NCBI GenBank assembly: GCA_013399115.1
Contig: VXAA01004204.1
Coordinates: 306,315 to 370,314 of the forward strand
DNA: 64,000 nucleotides
DNA from: Anseranas semipalmata
Lineage: Eukaryota; Chordata; Aves; Anseriformes; Anseranatidae
Direction of reading: 5' to 3'
The position numbers and the translations under genes are program-made. The notes beneath the pieces were generated by a model. It was given only the letters and a program-made list of their open reading frames with translations. It made no database searches and had not been told where the DNA came from. Of this stretch, positions 14,658-26,285 are shown one piece after another (positions within the stretch are counted from its first letter, which is position 1; each line of letters starts with the position of its first letter).

Positions 14658-14897
14658 ACATATACAAAAAAAACCTGTATTAGATGAAGTCAGAGCATTC
14701 TGGTGGATTGATTTTGTGCTGGGGTCCTGCGATTTTAAAAGTGAACTTGTGAGATTTAACAGGTTCAATGGACAAGTCTTATGTGATCACATTTCTGTCT
14801 TCAAAATGGCACATTCAGTATCTTTGTAGACAGCACACTATGTGCTAATGAAAGAGACAAAAGAAAAGGCAAATCTTGCCAGTGAGTTTGGGCATTT

Positions 14898-14921
14898 NNN
14901 NNNNNNNNNNNNNNNNNNNNN
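14898..14921. other. Assembly gap, 24 Ns
   Basis: There are 24 unknown bases, followed directly by a C6T3 homopolymer. Any ORF crossing the gap is meaningless. Confidence 0.99.
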
Positions 14922-15914
14922 CCCCCCTTTAATACACGCTTCCTTTTTCAAAGTAACATTAGTGAAGCCATTTTGCTTCAGAGGACAGATAAATCATGAA
15001 GCTGAATCAAATATAGATGATGTAAAACTTTGTCAAGGTTACCAACCAGGCCTTCACAGTGCTTCCTTTGTATTTCACTTGAATCGTTGATTGTCTTCCT
15101 GTTCTAATGCCATTCTCTTTCCTTCTATTCAGGGGTTTTCTATTACCTTCCAGACTATTGTATGACTACACAAGTAACACAAAGTCCTTTGTATGGTAGA
15201 AATCAGGCACAAAATAAACACACCTTTATCCTGCACTCTCAAAACCTTCCTTCTTTCTGCACATAAATACAATTCCTATTAAAAAAAATCAGAGCTCTAT
15301 GAACCCAATGTTGCAGTGTTAGCCAACTGGGAAACTCTTAAAAGCACTGGGAGCTTTCTTCCGTGAAGTCTGTTGCCTCTGTGACAAAGGTCTTCTGCTG
15401 CTAACAATTGCCCGTAACGTGACTGTTCCAGTTTCCTGTACTGACAGTCACGGTACTGACTCTAGCCTCTGTAGAGAAAGGAAATGATATACAGACACAT
15501 GAAGTGGGGAGGCTGGGCCTCTTAATGACTCCAAGCTTTGGAATTTTATTCTTTGCATGTGTTTACTCAGCCCTTTCCTATTCTTGTATCCTGCATAATA
15601 AAATAATTTATCCAAGTGTTGTTTTCTGCCTTTTGGTTCTGCATGGCTATGCAAAGGAGGAAAAAGGAAGAAAGAGATTTTTTCCTTTGTGCAGGTTGCA
15701 GTCCTTCCAGTCTCATCTGCCTGATGTCACTAGAGATGCTTTACGAGGAAAGACAGGGCTCCCAGGAGCCATCAGTAGCCATTGAGCATGTGAAGAAGGA
15801 GCTGAAATCTTCAGTTACTTCTAATTTGTATCACCTGGGTTAGTAGAAATACAGCACGATCCTACCACTCACAACCACTTAGAACAATAGTCTGGCCTCA
15901 AGCATATGCAGATT
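14922..15914. other. Unique DNA between the gap and the TTC tract
   Basis: About 1 kb with no exon-like structure. ORFs of 82-93 codons overlap in several frames, as expected by chance. Sequence up to the first TTC unit appears unique, so the microsatellite is not obviously the tail of a LINE or SINE. Confidence 0.65.
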
Positions 15915-16516
15915 TTCTTCTTCTTCTTCTTCTTCTTCTTCTTCTTCTTCTTCTTCTTCTTCTTCTTCTTCTTCTTCTTCTTCTTCTTCTTCTTCTTCTT
16001 CTTCTTCTTCTTCTTCTTCTTCTTCTTCTTCTTCTTCTTCTTCTTCTTCTTCTTCTTCTTCTTCTTCTTCTTCTTCTTCTTCTTCTTCTTCTTCTTCTTC
16101 TTCTTCTTCTTCTTCTTCTTCTTCTTCTTCTTCTTCTTCTTCTTCTTCTTCTTCTTCTTCTTCTTCTTCTTCTTCTTCTTCTTCTTCTTCTTCTTCTTCT
16201 TCTTCTTCTTCTTCTTCTTCTTCTTCTTCTTCTTCTTCTTCTTCTTCTTCTTCTTCTTCTTCTTCTTCTTCTTCTTCTTCTTCTTCTTCTTCTTCTTCTT
16301 CTTCTTCTTCTTCTTCTTCTTCTTCTTCTTCTTCTTCTTCTTCTTCTTCTTCTTCTTCTTCTTCTTCTTCTTCTTCTTCTTCTTCTTCTTCTTCTTCTTC
16401 TTCTTCTTCTTCTTCTTCTTCTTCTTCTTCTTCTTCTTCTTCTTCTTCTTCTTCTTCTTCTTCTTCTTCTTCTTCTTCTTCTTCTTCTTCTTCTTCTTCT
16501 TCTTCTTCTTCTTCTT

Positions 16517-16544
<28 letters not shown>
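15915..16544. repeat. (TTC)210 microsatellite, uninterrupted (GAA on - strand)
   Basis: The + strand is a pure TTC trinucleotide run of 630 nt, exactly 210 copies with no interruption, preceded by GATTT and passing directly into (TTA)10. On the complementary strand it is (GAA)210. Perfect homopurine-homopyrimidine mirror-symmetric DNA of this kind is known to form intramolecular triplexes (H-DNA, sticky DNA) and to impede polymerases. Long translated runs of Phe, Ser or Leu and of Lys, Glu or Arg across it are artefacts of the repeat, not proteins. Copy number in an assembly is unreliable at this length. Confidence 0.97.

Positions 16545-16574
<30 letters not shown>
16545..16574. repeat. (TTA)10 microsatellite abutting the TTC tract
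   Basis: Ten perfect TTA units follow the last TTC without spacer. A single C-to-A change in one TTC unit followed by independent slippage would explain the compound structure. It is followed by a further pyrimidine stretch ending in CTCCTAG at 16590. Confidence 0.95.
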
Positions 16575-16576
<2 letters not shown>

Positions 16577-17260
16577 TTTCTTTCTCCTAGAACAGATATA
16601 ATTTTTTTGTCCTGCTCCTCCACCCCCCACCATGTGCATGAATTTCCCACAGATTTATGAACAACTTGTTCATGCCTGACCTACTTTAACACACTAATGA
16701 CTCAGCAAGGAATTAGACTGTGTTTTTATATAACTCGTCTCATGCTCTGTGCTCAGTAAAACTATCGGAGTACCGTGCGTGGTTGCCTTAAGGATGTCTG
16801 AGTCTGTCTTTCTCACTGATTACAAAATGGTTTGGGCTCAGGGGTTTTCCCACTGCAGGTGCCAGAACTATCTTGCGGTCCTGAAACCTCTTGTGTCAAG
16901 TCTGCTTCTGTTATGCAATCTGTGCCATGTCAAGGACCTTTTGCTCCTTTTTGCATGGTTTTTGGAGCTAAGTAGAAATGTGGGAAGTGCCAATTGTATA
17001 TGTAATGCCATATATGATCAGAAAGTTACCAATTGGTTACTCTACCTCAGCACTCCTGCCATGGATCTCTCCCCCTCTAAAGGGGAATGTGGATTTTTAT
17101 TTTATGTCAGTGATTAAATGTTGGCTTAGCAAAACTCTTTTGTCTCTCTTGGGTTTATTGGTGATCTCAGTCCTGTAAATAATGTTTGCTACTTAGATGC
17201 TTTATTGGGAATTATGCTATAATGGAAGTAACCAGAAACAAAAGGCATCTACTTGCTTTA

Positions 17261-17299
17261 CATATGTTCTTAAAGATTTGCATATGTTCTAAAGATACC
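17261..17299. repeat. Tandem duplication of a ~20-bp unit
   Basis: CATATGTTCTTAAAGATTTG is followed directly by CATATGTTCTAAAGATACC, with one indel and two or three substitutions at the right end. Confidence 0.8.
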
Positions 17300-17789
17300 A
17301 GTGTTGCTTTGTTAACGAGAAACTTCCTTTGGGTGGAATGCTAGGATTTCAATTTAGAAGGGCTTAGCTGAGGCTCCACTGTAGATCAGAGTGGTGGAAA
17401 CTGAGAACTGATGACATATATAGTCAAGAAGAACGTGTCACTCTAACAGCAAAGTAAACCAGAAATGTGTTATTTTGAAAAGTAACTGAAAAGTGTTACC
17501 AAAGTGTTTTTTATAATGTGTTTGGTTGGGCTATACAGTTAGGCATGACCTTCAGGTTGAAAATGAGTCTTGTGGAAAGAAGTCCTGATGGCTGACAGCA
17601 TGATTAGAGCTACACTTTGTTTTTGCCCAATGCAGGAGAAAATCTCGTTGTCATATATTCCTAGTACCTATCCAATATAAGCCAGAATAAATATCATTTA
17701 CCTGGGATGTAAAATCACCTCATAATTAACCTTTGCACCAGCATACACATTCCTTTCACTTGCTCATATGTAAATTAATGTAGCTCAGG

Positions 17790-17885
17790 CTGTGATTTTC
17801 AAAGGAGCTTTGGTGAATTGAGTTATCCAAATCTCATAAAAATTCATTCTGGACAGCATTTAGGTTTTGTGCAGCTCTCTAAACC
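17790..17885. repeat. Ancient palindromic MITE-like fossil, second example
   Basis: CTGTGATTTTCAAAGGAGCT, then TTGGTGAATTGAGTTATCCA, AATCTCATAAAAATTCATTC, and GCATTTAGGTTTTGTGCAGC match the same broad class as 12787. The family pattern is an arm GATTTTCAAAGGAGC, a middle TCTCATTGAAATTCAATGGG and a right arm TAGGTTTCTT. The palindromic centre is partly mutated. Recognition is by pattern memory. Confidence 0.5.
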
Positions 17886-19325
17886 CACTGTTAAGTGAAG
17901 TACAATTTTGGATTTTTATTTTAGTTACAGCTCATGCTGACTATTTAAAATGATTCAGAGAATGAATTGGGACAGTAACAACCTCTAATTGTTTTCTGGG
18001 TTTCCCTTTCTCTCTGTAGTTTTTCATTAAGAAATCTGTCCCGCTTAATTTTGCTGCTATATTTTAAAATTAAAGTGATCTCATCCAGAAGATTCTGCAT
18101 GAACAACAGACTGAATCAGCAAAGGGGAAAAGTATGGTATAACTTTTCATCAATAAAATAATCCAAGTAAGGAATAAGATTAATGATAATAACTAATTCA
18201 TAGGGGAAAGGCTAGATCTTTGGTTAATGCCTTTTAACAAATGAGATTCCAAAAAGTCTGTCACTGACAGACAGTGTAGAACTTAGGATATTTTTTGATG
18301 GAGTATGTATTATATTGGAGTCCTGTTAAAATATAATGATGGAGACGATGTGAATGGTTCACTGGAGACATCAAGGGGGGGATGCTTGGTTAGAGGTTAG
18401 GTTAGCGCTTGTCAGAAGGGAGCAGGGAATTTTATCAAACAAGGTTATGTTGGCCAGAAGATGGTTAATTATAAAAAAGAGAAAGTCTTACAGTGCCTAG
18501 TGGCCATGGTAAGTGAGCTTTTGTGAGCTTCAAAGAACATAAGGCAGTCACGATAACCATAATTTAAATGTTTCTGAAAAAGAATAACTGGATCTAAAGC
18601 TCAGAGTTATACTTGAGTTCTGGTGCAAAGTTTGGCGGGTAATATCTCTTCTTCCATACTAATGCCAGTCTGTTGAGATAATAGTAGATGTTTGGGATCT
18701 TTCAAGACCGCTTCAGAACAAGAGAAAGCAAAAATATGGAATTTGAATACATTTTAAGAATCATACATTGTATGCACATACTTAGACAAGAAGAAAGGAG
18801 GTCAAGCACATCACATGCAGTCTTTTTTGTTTGTTTGTTTTCTAGTCATATTTACCTGGTTAATTTCCAGAGGGCAGCTATAGGTTTTGTCTCTGAATCA
18901 GAGACTAAGGAAAAAAGCAAAATCTGTCTTTTTTTTCTGTTGTCTATCTATTTATTTATACTCTTAGAATAAAAGCAACTAACAACAAAATATATATTTC
19001 CAAGATTCAATACTTTTTCAAGTTAAAAATCGTGAGAGAAAATGCTCTTGTAACACTGAAATCAGCTCAAATATTCTCTTTGTAACTGGCTGGACTGAGG
19101 CACTGAAAACTTGGAAATAATTCATATCCAGCTATTAAATCCTGAAGTCTGGATTTCACAATTGGGCTTGAAACATACTTGGGAGATGGATTTGCTCAAA
19201 AGTAAGTCTCTGGAGTTTTGTTTTGACTCAACGCATTTATCCAGAAAGAACCTCCAGACCTTTGAAATGTTGCCAGTACCACTTTAAAGCCAGGAAATGG
19301 TGTTTCATTGTGCATAACATTTGGT

Positions 19326-19430
19326 GTTATTGCTATTTATTATTTGCTTAAAACTGACAGTGTGCTCAGTGCTGTGCAAGACATAGATATCATGCTATCT
19401 TGCCTGAAGAGTTCATAACATAGAGACCAG
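19326..19430 (+). repeat. Ancient amniote dispersed repeat (same family), copy 2
   Basis: GTTATTGCTATTTATTATTT, then GTGTGCTCAGTGCTGTGCAA, GACATAGATATC, CTTGCCTGAAGAGTTCATAA and CATAGAGACCAG follow the same order as copy 1 (poly-ATT start, GTGCTGTACAA block, CCTGCCC(C)GAAGAGCTTACAATCTAA block). It is diverged but recognisable. It is in the same orientation as the copy at 3452. Confidence 0.5.
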
Positions 19431-20381
19431 AATAAACAGCTTGAGGGATTCCTGGGCTTTAAATTAAAGAACAAAATGGAACTAAGCACAAGAATTTATT
19501 TAAATTCGCACATGCAGAGAGATAACTTCCACCTTCTAGCTGCATTTAGTTACAAATAGCAGGTTGGAAAGCTGAATGGATGAATACAATTTGGCTTTTA
19601 ATAAAAGCTTCCATTCTATACAACCCTTCCTTGACTCCACATACAAGAGTGAGAAAGGTTACTGCAGCTCATCCCCTCCTAAAATCACATGCTTTTCTGC
19701 TTGTGTGTGTGTGTGCTGCAGAATCTGTCTATTGACAATGTCCTTGATTTATTACAAAAGTAGTAAATGGAGCCAGGTTAGAAGGGATAATGTGGAAGGA
19801 AAAGAGCGCCTAATAAATACTCCAGCTCTCTAAAGAGACAATTTTGTCTGAGTATAGTAGAAGCACATTGAAAGTGGGAAAAAGTATTTAAACTGTATTT
19901 GTTATGACATCTTACACACTATAACGGTGTCAGATTTCAAACTTGCATCCCTAAAATCATATGAACATCTATATTCAAATCATATTTACCACCTTTTTAC
20001 ATCTCTAGCAAAGTAACAAGGAATAGGACCTGGGTGTGAAGAAATTACGTATACCAGTACCTCTGTGATGGATATTTTATTTTCTTGTGTACTGCTGCCA
20101 AATGTAAGGTTCCAGGTTTTGAATAAAAACCTGGAGCCACTTCATCAGATGAGAATCAAATGGATAAACATCAAAAAATCCTTCACTATCAGATCTAAAA
20201 AGTATGCACAAAGACCAAACCCCTTTGTTTTTTTTTTCTCCATGGGCTTACTTGGTATCTTCAGTGTGCTCTGTTTGAAAATCTGGGTAAGATCACCACA
20301 CAGTGAAAAAGATCAGAATGGGATGCTGTGAGCTCAAGTATCTGTGGTTGCACACAGAAAAAGTTCTTCCACCATATGAAT

Positions 20382-20401
20382 AACAACAACAACAACAACA
20401 G
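20382..20401. repeat. (AAC)6 microsatellite
   Basis: Six AAC units lie in the sequence ATAAC...AACAG, uninterrupted. Confidence 0.9.
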
Positions 20402-21046
20402 AACAGGCTTTATTCCAAGCATATATGTCTTCCTGTTTTGTAAGACAACATGGAGAGGTCCCTTCAGTGTGTATCAGAGAGTTACCTGTGGTTTTGTCTG
20501 TTAGTGTCCATCACCTGACAGGTGACTGATCAGCCTCTTCCTTTACACAGTAGTGCTACCTTGCCCTAGGCTTCTGCCAGCCCTGAAAGAGGGGTATCAG
20601 TTTTGAGTGAAACTGGGGTCATACATATGGAATCAGTCGGGGGAGGCCACCATTACTGAGAGGACTTTGAGGAGATGATTAAAAAATATTCAGTGCCATT
20701 CCCAGGCCTGGAGCTGGTTGTGCTTGAGATGCACAAATGTGACTTTCAGAAACCACAGTCCTTTCTCATCTTTTGTGCAGCCTCTTGAAGAAATGCAGCA
20801 CAGACAGGGCTAAGACAGTTCACATCCAAATGCTAGGGCAGTGAGGAAGGATTTTGCTCCAAGTTTCACCTGTTTCTTAAAGCAGTTAAGAAACTAAGGC
20901 CAACACAGCCTTAAGGCTTGTCTAGCCTTAAAAATGAGAAATTTCCTTGGAAATTCCCCTATCCTGAAATATTATTTGCAGAACTTCAAGCAGAGTATTT
21001 TGCTACCAGCATAGATATTATTGTTAGAGAGAGGTTAGAAAAAAAC

Positions 21047-21110
21047 TTTTCTTTCTTTCTTTCCTTCTTTCTTTTTTTTTCTTTTCTTTCTTTTCTTTCT
21101 TTCTTTCTTC
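21047..21110. repeat. (CTTT)n pyrimidine-rich repeat
   Basis: An imperfect CTTT/CCTT array of about 64 nt with a T9 interruption; entirely pyrimidine on the + strand. The FFLSF-type ORF over it is low complexity. Confidence 0.9.
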
Positions 21111-21957
21111 TGTTGGACTATACAGGTTTTATTTGTTTTCCTTTCTACTTCCTTTTAGAGTGAATGGTAGTCTCTTGATGTTTCTTCTAGATAATAGAAA
21201 AGCATTACAGTCTATGATAATAATCATTAACTAGTCCATATTAAAACATCTGTTAAGAATAATTGATTTGGCCATGGCCAGTAACTGAAGATGTCTGATA
21301 CTTTTTATGCTGTTTGTCTCCATCAGTTTAATTTTCTTCTAATTGTGGGAAAGGCAATGATCTGATGAGTGTAGGGGCAGGGAATCAAGACTCTTGGGTT
21401 GTTTCCAGATCTGCAGTGCTCTTTATGGGTAGCCTTGTCGGAAGGTATTTGCAGGTGCTGAATGCTTGTAATTCCAATTCGCTAGGACTGCTGGGTACCC
21501 AACCTCTGCAAGTGCTAGGGCTTGGTATTAGGTGAACCTCGGTATCCTCAGCTATATAATTTAGACTATAATGTGTGTGTGCCTTCCAGAATGGGTAATT
21601 AATTAATGTTTGCAAAACATGCTGGGAGCCTCTGGTAAAAAAATACTGGGAATGCGCAGGCAAGTCGTCATTAGCATCTGTGTGCATTCTTCCTGGATTC
21701 CAGCTTCCTAACCCAACAAGATCGAATATAAAAGAAAGTTACAGCACTTTTCAAAGTGCACAAACTCTGAGGACAAACATAAAAAGAGATACGGGAAATA
21801 TTATATCTGCATGGTAGCTGACCAAAGAAAGCTTCACTAAGGAGCAATTTGTGACCCTCGTATTTTTTCTTTACCACAAACTATTCATTGAAAGCAGCAG
21901 CCTTACTACATAAAAGCAAATCTGTATCTTTCCATAGCTGAGGGATGCCAGAATCTG

Positions 21958-22041
21958 AAAAAAGAAAAGAAAAAGAAAAAGAAAAGAAAAGAAAAAAAAG
22001 ACAAAGCTGCAAACTGCAGAAAAAAGGGGGGGAAAAAAAAA
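21958..22041. repeat. Purine-rich (GAAAA)n and G7/A9 run
   Basis: An (AAAAG)n array at 21958-22000 is followed after a short unique spacer by an A5G7A9 run at 22021-22041. Its strand polarity is opposite to that of the CTTT array 850 bp upstream. Confidence 0.85.
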
Positions 22042-22198
22042 GCTACAACAACCCAAGCTCCATAGCTAATGGAAGGAGTGCTTCAGATGGCAAAGTGCTT
22101 AGCTATAAGCCCAGGGGCACAGTGGGATTTTAAGATAGAGATTCACCATGTTTGAGTTATAACGTGTATCTTAGCTAATATATTGTTAACGTAGTGCT

Positions 22199-22235
22199 CA
22201 GGGCCAAATTCATTCTCAATAGTACAATTTGAGAC
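22199..22235. repeat. Short ancient repeat arm (GGGCCAAATTCAT type)
   Basis: CAGGGCCAAATTCATTCTCA matches the outer arm of an old palindromic amniote element that starts GGGCCAAATTCATCCC. The sequence after it has lost similarity. A single 15-base resemblance is weak evidence. Confidence 0.3.
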
Positions 22236-22399
22236 AAGCAGTGCCCTGAGGATGCAGAGGTGGAAGGGGCAATAGCCCAGCACATTTCTGAAATGTTATG
22301 AAGATAGGGGAGTATTGCTCATGTTGGGAACTGCTCTCAGGAGAAGATTACATGAATATAAAAAATGAGATGTAGAGCTCTCTTAGAACAAATAATTAG

Positions 22400-22475
22400 A
22401 AACTGCAAATCATCTCTGGCCCTTTGGGGCAGTGTCTTTGTACTACAGCTAGAAATACTTTCGTAATGCAAGTGT
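22400..22475 (-). repeat. Ancient amniote dispersed repeat (same family), copy 3, reversed
   Basis: GCCCTTTGGGGCAGTGTCTT, then TGTACTACAGCTAGAAATAC and TTTCGTAATGC read as the reverse complement of the family. That complement has GCTCTTTGGGGCAGGGACTG, TTTGTACAGC, then GCTACCGTAATAC. It is shorter and more degraded than copies 1 and 2. The ORF that crosses it is fortuitous. Confidence 0.4.
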
Positions 22476-22552
22476 TGCAAGAAATTCAGAAGCCTTTTCC
22501 TCTGCTTTCTGCACAAATAAAGGTGGAACCAGGACTTAGTGAAACAAATATA

Positions 22553-22592
22553 CAGACTACCGTTGGATTTAATGGGTTTTGGATTAAAATCC
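22553..22592. repeat. Short ancient repeat core (CATTGGATTTAATGGG type)
   Basis: GACTACCGTTGGATTTAATG followed by GGTTTTGGATTAAAATCC resembles the CCATTGACTTCAATGGGAGT, TTTGGATCA core common to many old amniote elements. It lies 80 bp downstream of the copy at 22400, so the 22199-22592 stretch may be a cluster of nested fossils. Confidence 0.3.
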
Positions 22593-23216
22593 TAGTGCCA
22601 GGAAGAACTGGCATATAAGAACACATAAGAAACCTGGTAAAAGCAGTGTACTTCAGCAGAGAGGTACACTGTGGAAAAATGTGTTAAAGTAACATTGAAC
22701 ACTGGTTTTAGTAAATACACAAGTGCGGTTCTGTTGTCATGCATTTTCAAAATAAGTTTCTTTCTCCATTGTATGCTGTGCAGGTTTGTTAATTAAATAC
22801 TGTTTGTTTCAACTCTCTTTGTAATTGTCTAAAACAGAAAAAAAAAATCTGGAATATTCAGTAAAACTCAGGCAATACATACAATGACTGTTAATTTAGA
22901 TTCAACAGAAAATATAGATTAATTATTAGTTTTAGCTGGCTTATTCACTGAGGATTCAGATAAACATTTCATTTGCTATGTGTTGATCTGTTGAAGTGCC
23001 TAAAAAATTATCTTTTTTTCCACCTACCTCCTACTCATGGTATATGAATGAAAAAATATATCCTTTTCCTTATCTGTTAAAAAATAAAAAATAAATCCCA
23101 ATCATATAAAAGAACAAAAAGAGCAAGAAGGAAGAGAGAGAAAAGGCCAAAGAGAGCGTATGAAAATAAGTACACTGTGCCACAGCACAATGAATAATAA
23201 CTCAGTCCACCTGTTC

Positions 23217-23250
23217 TGTTGTTGTTGTTGTTAGTTTTGTTTGTTTGTTT
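23217..23250. repeat. (GTT)n(TTTG)n simple repeat
   Basis: Five GTT units, a short AG interruption, then about three TTTG units. Confidence 0.9.
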
Positions 23251-23646
23251 AACCAAGGAAACACAACTGAACTAGCCCTTGCACAAGATAGAGTCTGGCC
23301 TCACACACTGAAGTTTAACAAATCTGTCTTACATTCCTGCATAGGAACATCCCTTCCTCCAAACCAGAAGGGGGTTTTGAAGGAACAGTAAAGGTGATCC
23401 AAGGTCATTATTTGATGATTCACACCTGCCTTGAGGTATTTAGGAAAATGAATATTATATATATATAAATATTTTTACAAAGCATCTTTAAATGATGATT
23501 CAAGGAGAGTTCCCAGGGTCATCTTTCTGGAAGTAGGTAGTTCTTGACATTTTAATCTAGCTATAAATAAATACAACAGAGTAGCAAGATCTGGTTTAAA
23601 GCTAGTTAAACAATTACAGAAAAGGGTAAATTTTTTAAAAGTTTAG

Positions 23647-23692
23647 GTAAGGAATCATTAGAATGACTTGTAAGGAATTGTTAGAATGACTT
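23647..23692. repeat. Tandem duplication of a 23-bp unit
   Basis: GTAAGGAATCATTAGAATGA+CTT is followed immediately by GTAAGGAATTGTTAGAATGA+CTT. The two units differ at two adjacent positions. Confidence 0.95.
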
Positions 23693-26285
23693 AGCTGTAA
23701 GGTGGATTTTACGTTATTGCAGACTTTACATCAAGCTTGGTTGTTTTTCCGATAGATACAACCAACTTCAAACTGAACTCAATGCTGAAATGAGGCTCTA
23801 TGTGCTTGTCTTTGGTATGAGATCAGACATGAAAGTTGTATCAATGCTTTCTGGTCCTAAAATACATGGAACAATAGGAAAACAAAACAAAACAAACTCA
23901 CTCTGTACATTTGTTTCTATGGAGTTACACTAAAAGATGTCATAGCCATCATCAGTTCAGTTCAGTTCAACTTAGGACATGGTATTTTTTGGTATGTTAT
24001 TTTAAAAAGATTTTTTCTCTGGTTTACTACCTTAACTCAGTAAAATATATTTATGTCAAACTCTTTAAGAACTTCTTCAAGTGTTGTAATGAAATGAAGT
24101 TAAAATCAGAAACAATGTGTCCCAGAAATGGAATTTACACTTTCACCTGCAGTATTCCTCTGCACTTTTATATCTAAGTTTTATTTGTTCTAAACAAAAA
24201 ACAGGTTTTCTGTTTTTTATTACAAAATCCCAGAAGTTCACCTCTTAGAAGCTGATAGAAAACAAATCTTCTTACATATATATTGCTTTATAGAAGACAT
24301 TATTTCCTTTCCCATTTGCCTCTTGACCTGCAAAATAACTGTAGGAAATTATTACAATATATAGTAATGTTCAGAGGATTCCATCCAGATTTCTGGCAAG
24401 GACTTCAATGACATGGGAGAATTCACATAAGAGATCCCATTAGAACAATCATGGGAATAAAAGAAGGAAAAAGTTATACAACATTTTTTTTTTTTTTTAA
24501 TGTGATACTGGAAAAGCTCAGACAATTTCAGTTTCCTAGGAAACCTATGTATAGAACTGATTTGTCTTTGCCTGATATTTTGTCATCATTCATGTCAATG
24601 CAAAGTGAGTCAAATAATGCTAAGCTTGTGGTAACATGAACATAATCTAAATACAAATTTTGCACAAGTGCACAGTAACGAAGTAAACAGCTTTAGAAAT
24701 AAAACTGTTATGTTGATGCTTATACAGAATTGAAACAGAAAAAAAAAAAAGGCTTAATTTCCGTGTTTTATTTCTGAGACACTGCTGAATCCTTGCAGGG
24801 ACTTAGTCTGAGAATGGCAAGAGTTAACTTTTAGGCTTCCTGCCACTTAGTTTGAAGCCTCAGCTGTAAATTAGTTGTCAAGCTTATATTCATGAAGTGC
24901 ATAGGAAAATGCGGATAATAGCAGGTATTAAGTCAGATAAAGGTAAAATAAGCAGACAGTTACTTAATCTAATTCTAACCAGACCCCCAAGGTGACCACA
25001 ACTTTAAAGTAGATCTGCCTAGATCTTCGCACTATAGAATACTCCTAGGAGACTTTTAAAGAGTAGAAGATATCTTCAGTCACAAAAGCCAATTATAATT
25101 CAAAGGAAACAGACAATAGAGTCTTTTAAAATTGAAAACTCAAAGTAGTTCAAGAGAAGAACAGAACTAAAGGTCTTATAAACAGCAGGACCTTTCAGGA
25201 AGGTCCTTGTGTCCAGCCAACTCAAGAGCTTTCTGAGTGGCAGCAAACTGTGGACAGTGACATCTGTTTTCTGACTCTTCTCTGAGACCATCTATCTGCA
25301 CCCACTTCCCAAGTCCTTGCTGTGACTCTGCTGCCCATCCCAACTTGCAGCCTACATCGCCTTGAGCAGACCAGAATCGTAGAAGTGCCCAGCTCCCTTT
25401 CCAGAGCACTCCACCTCACCCAGTCACTCCTCTGGGGAAGAGAGACATAATTAGGGAACAAGAAGTAGAGCAAACAAACAAAAACCTCAAGACAAGGAAA
25501 TGCTGTTACACCACTCAGTAGAGGTAATGTTCACAGCTCTGGTAGTCATCTAATCTTTCTCACAAAAGAAAAGAGAAAGTTGAGTTGTGATGTCTTTTAC
25601 TCTTACAACGCTACAGTTATGGTTCAGTCATTTATCTCAAATCTGGGAGACTATATCCTTCTTCTTCTACCAAACTAGGAAAAATGTTAATAAACATGGT
25701 TTCTTATCTTTCAGGTCTTTCATCCTTTTATTTTATTGTATTGTATCCCACAGTCCTTGAGATTGTGCTATCTCAAGGTTTCTGGATTTAGCTTTCCTGT
25801 CAAAACTTTTCCAAACATTCATGTTCAATGATGGACAGAAGTGTTCAAAGATCATATCATAACATTTTTTTTTCTCTTTTACTCTCTCTATTCTAAGGTG
25901 AAAACAAGGCAAATTTACTGTGATAATCTCTGTTTTGTGGCAGATGGTGAGAAATGCTGGGAGTCAGACACTGAGGGTGAAGGAATCCAATTCTAGGTGC
26001 AGGAATGCCTCAGTTGAAAAGCTGCTGACACTTCTTCATTACAGGTGTTGGGTGGTTTTGACTGCATCAAAGAGCAGAAATGAAATTCATAAAATTTCAC
26101 TAAAATTAGGTAGCATCTTAAAGCCTTTTTTTAGATTTTAGATTTAGATATGCGAACATGTCATACAGCTTGTAGTAATGAGTGGAGGAAAAATTGAAAG
26201 TAAAGTTGAAGCAAAACTTCTAAGCTCTGTAAAGAAATTCAGGTTGAGATTGGATTCATACTTCATATATAATAAAACCATGAAC

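Larger units (their letters stand above)
1..14897. other. Unique AT-rich non-coding DNA
   Basis: Apart from the repeats listed separately, I see no supported gene. All ORFs here are under 100 codons, lack flanking splice signals in the matching frame, and have no recognisable domain. A slightly GC-richer patch at 3000-3120 (CAGCAGCTGCTGCTG core) has no CpG clustering. No long inverted repeat was noticed by eye. It could be intergenic or intronic. Confidence 0.7.

Noticed and set aside
15869..16650. ORFs of 231-256 codons over the TTC tract on both strands
   Set aside because: They are translations of a pure trinucleotide repeat, with no flanking coding sequence or splice structure. No protein is claimed.
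16749..17117. 122-codon ORF on the + strand
   Set aside because: It begins on a non-ATG codon, is hydrophobic through generic Leu/Ser runs, and overlaps another ORF. No support.
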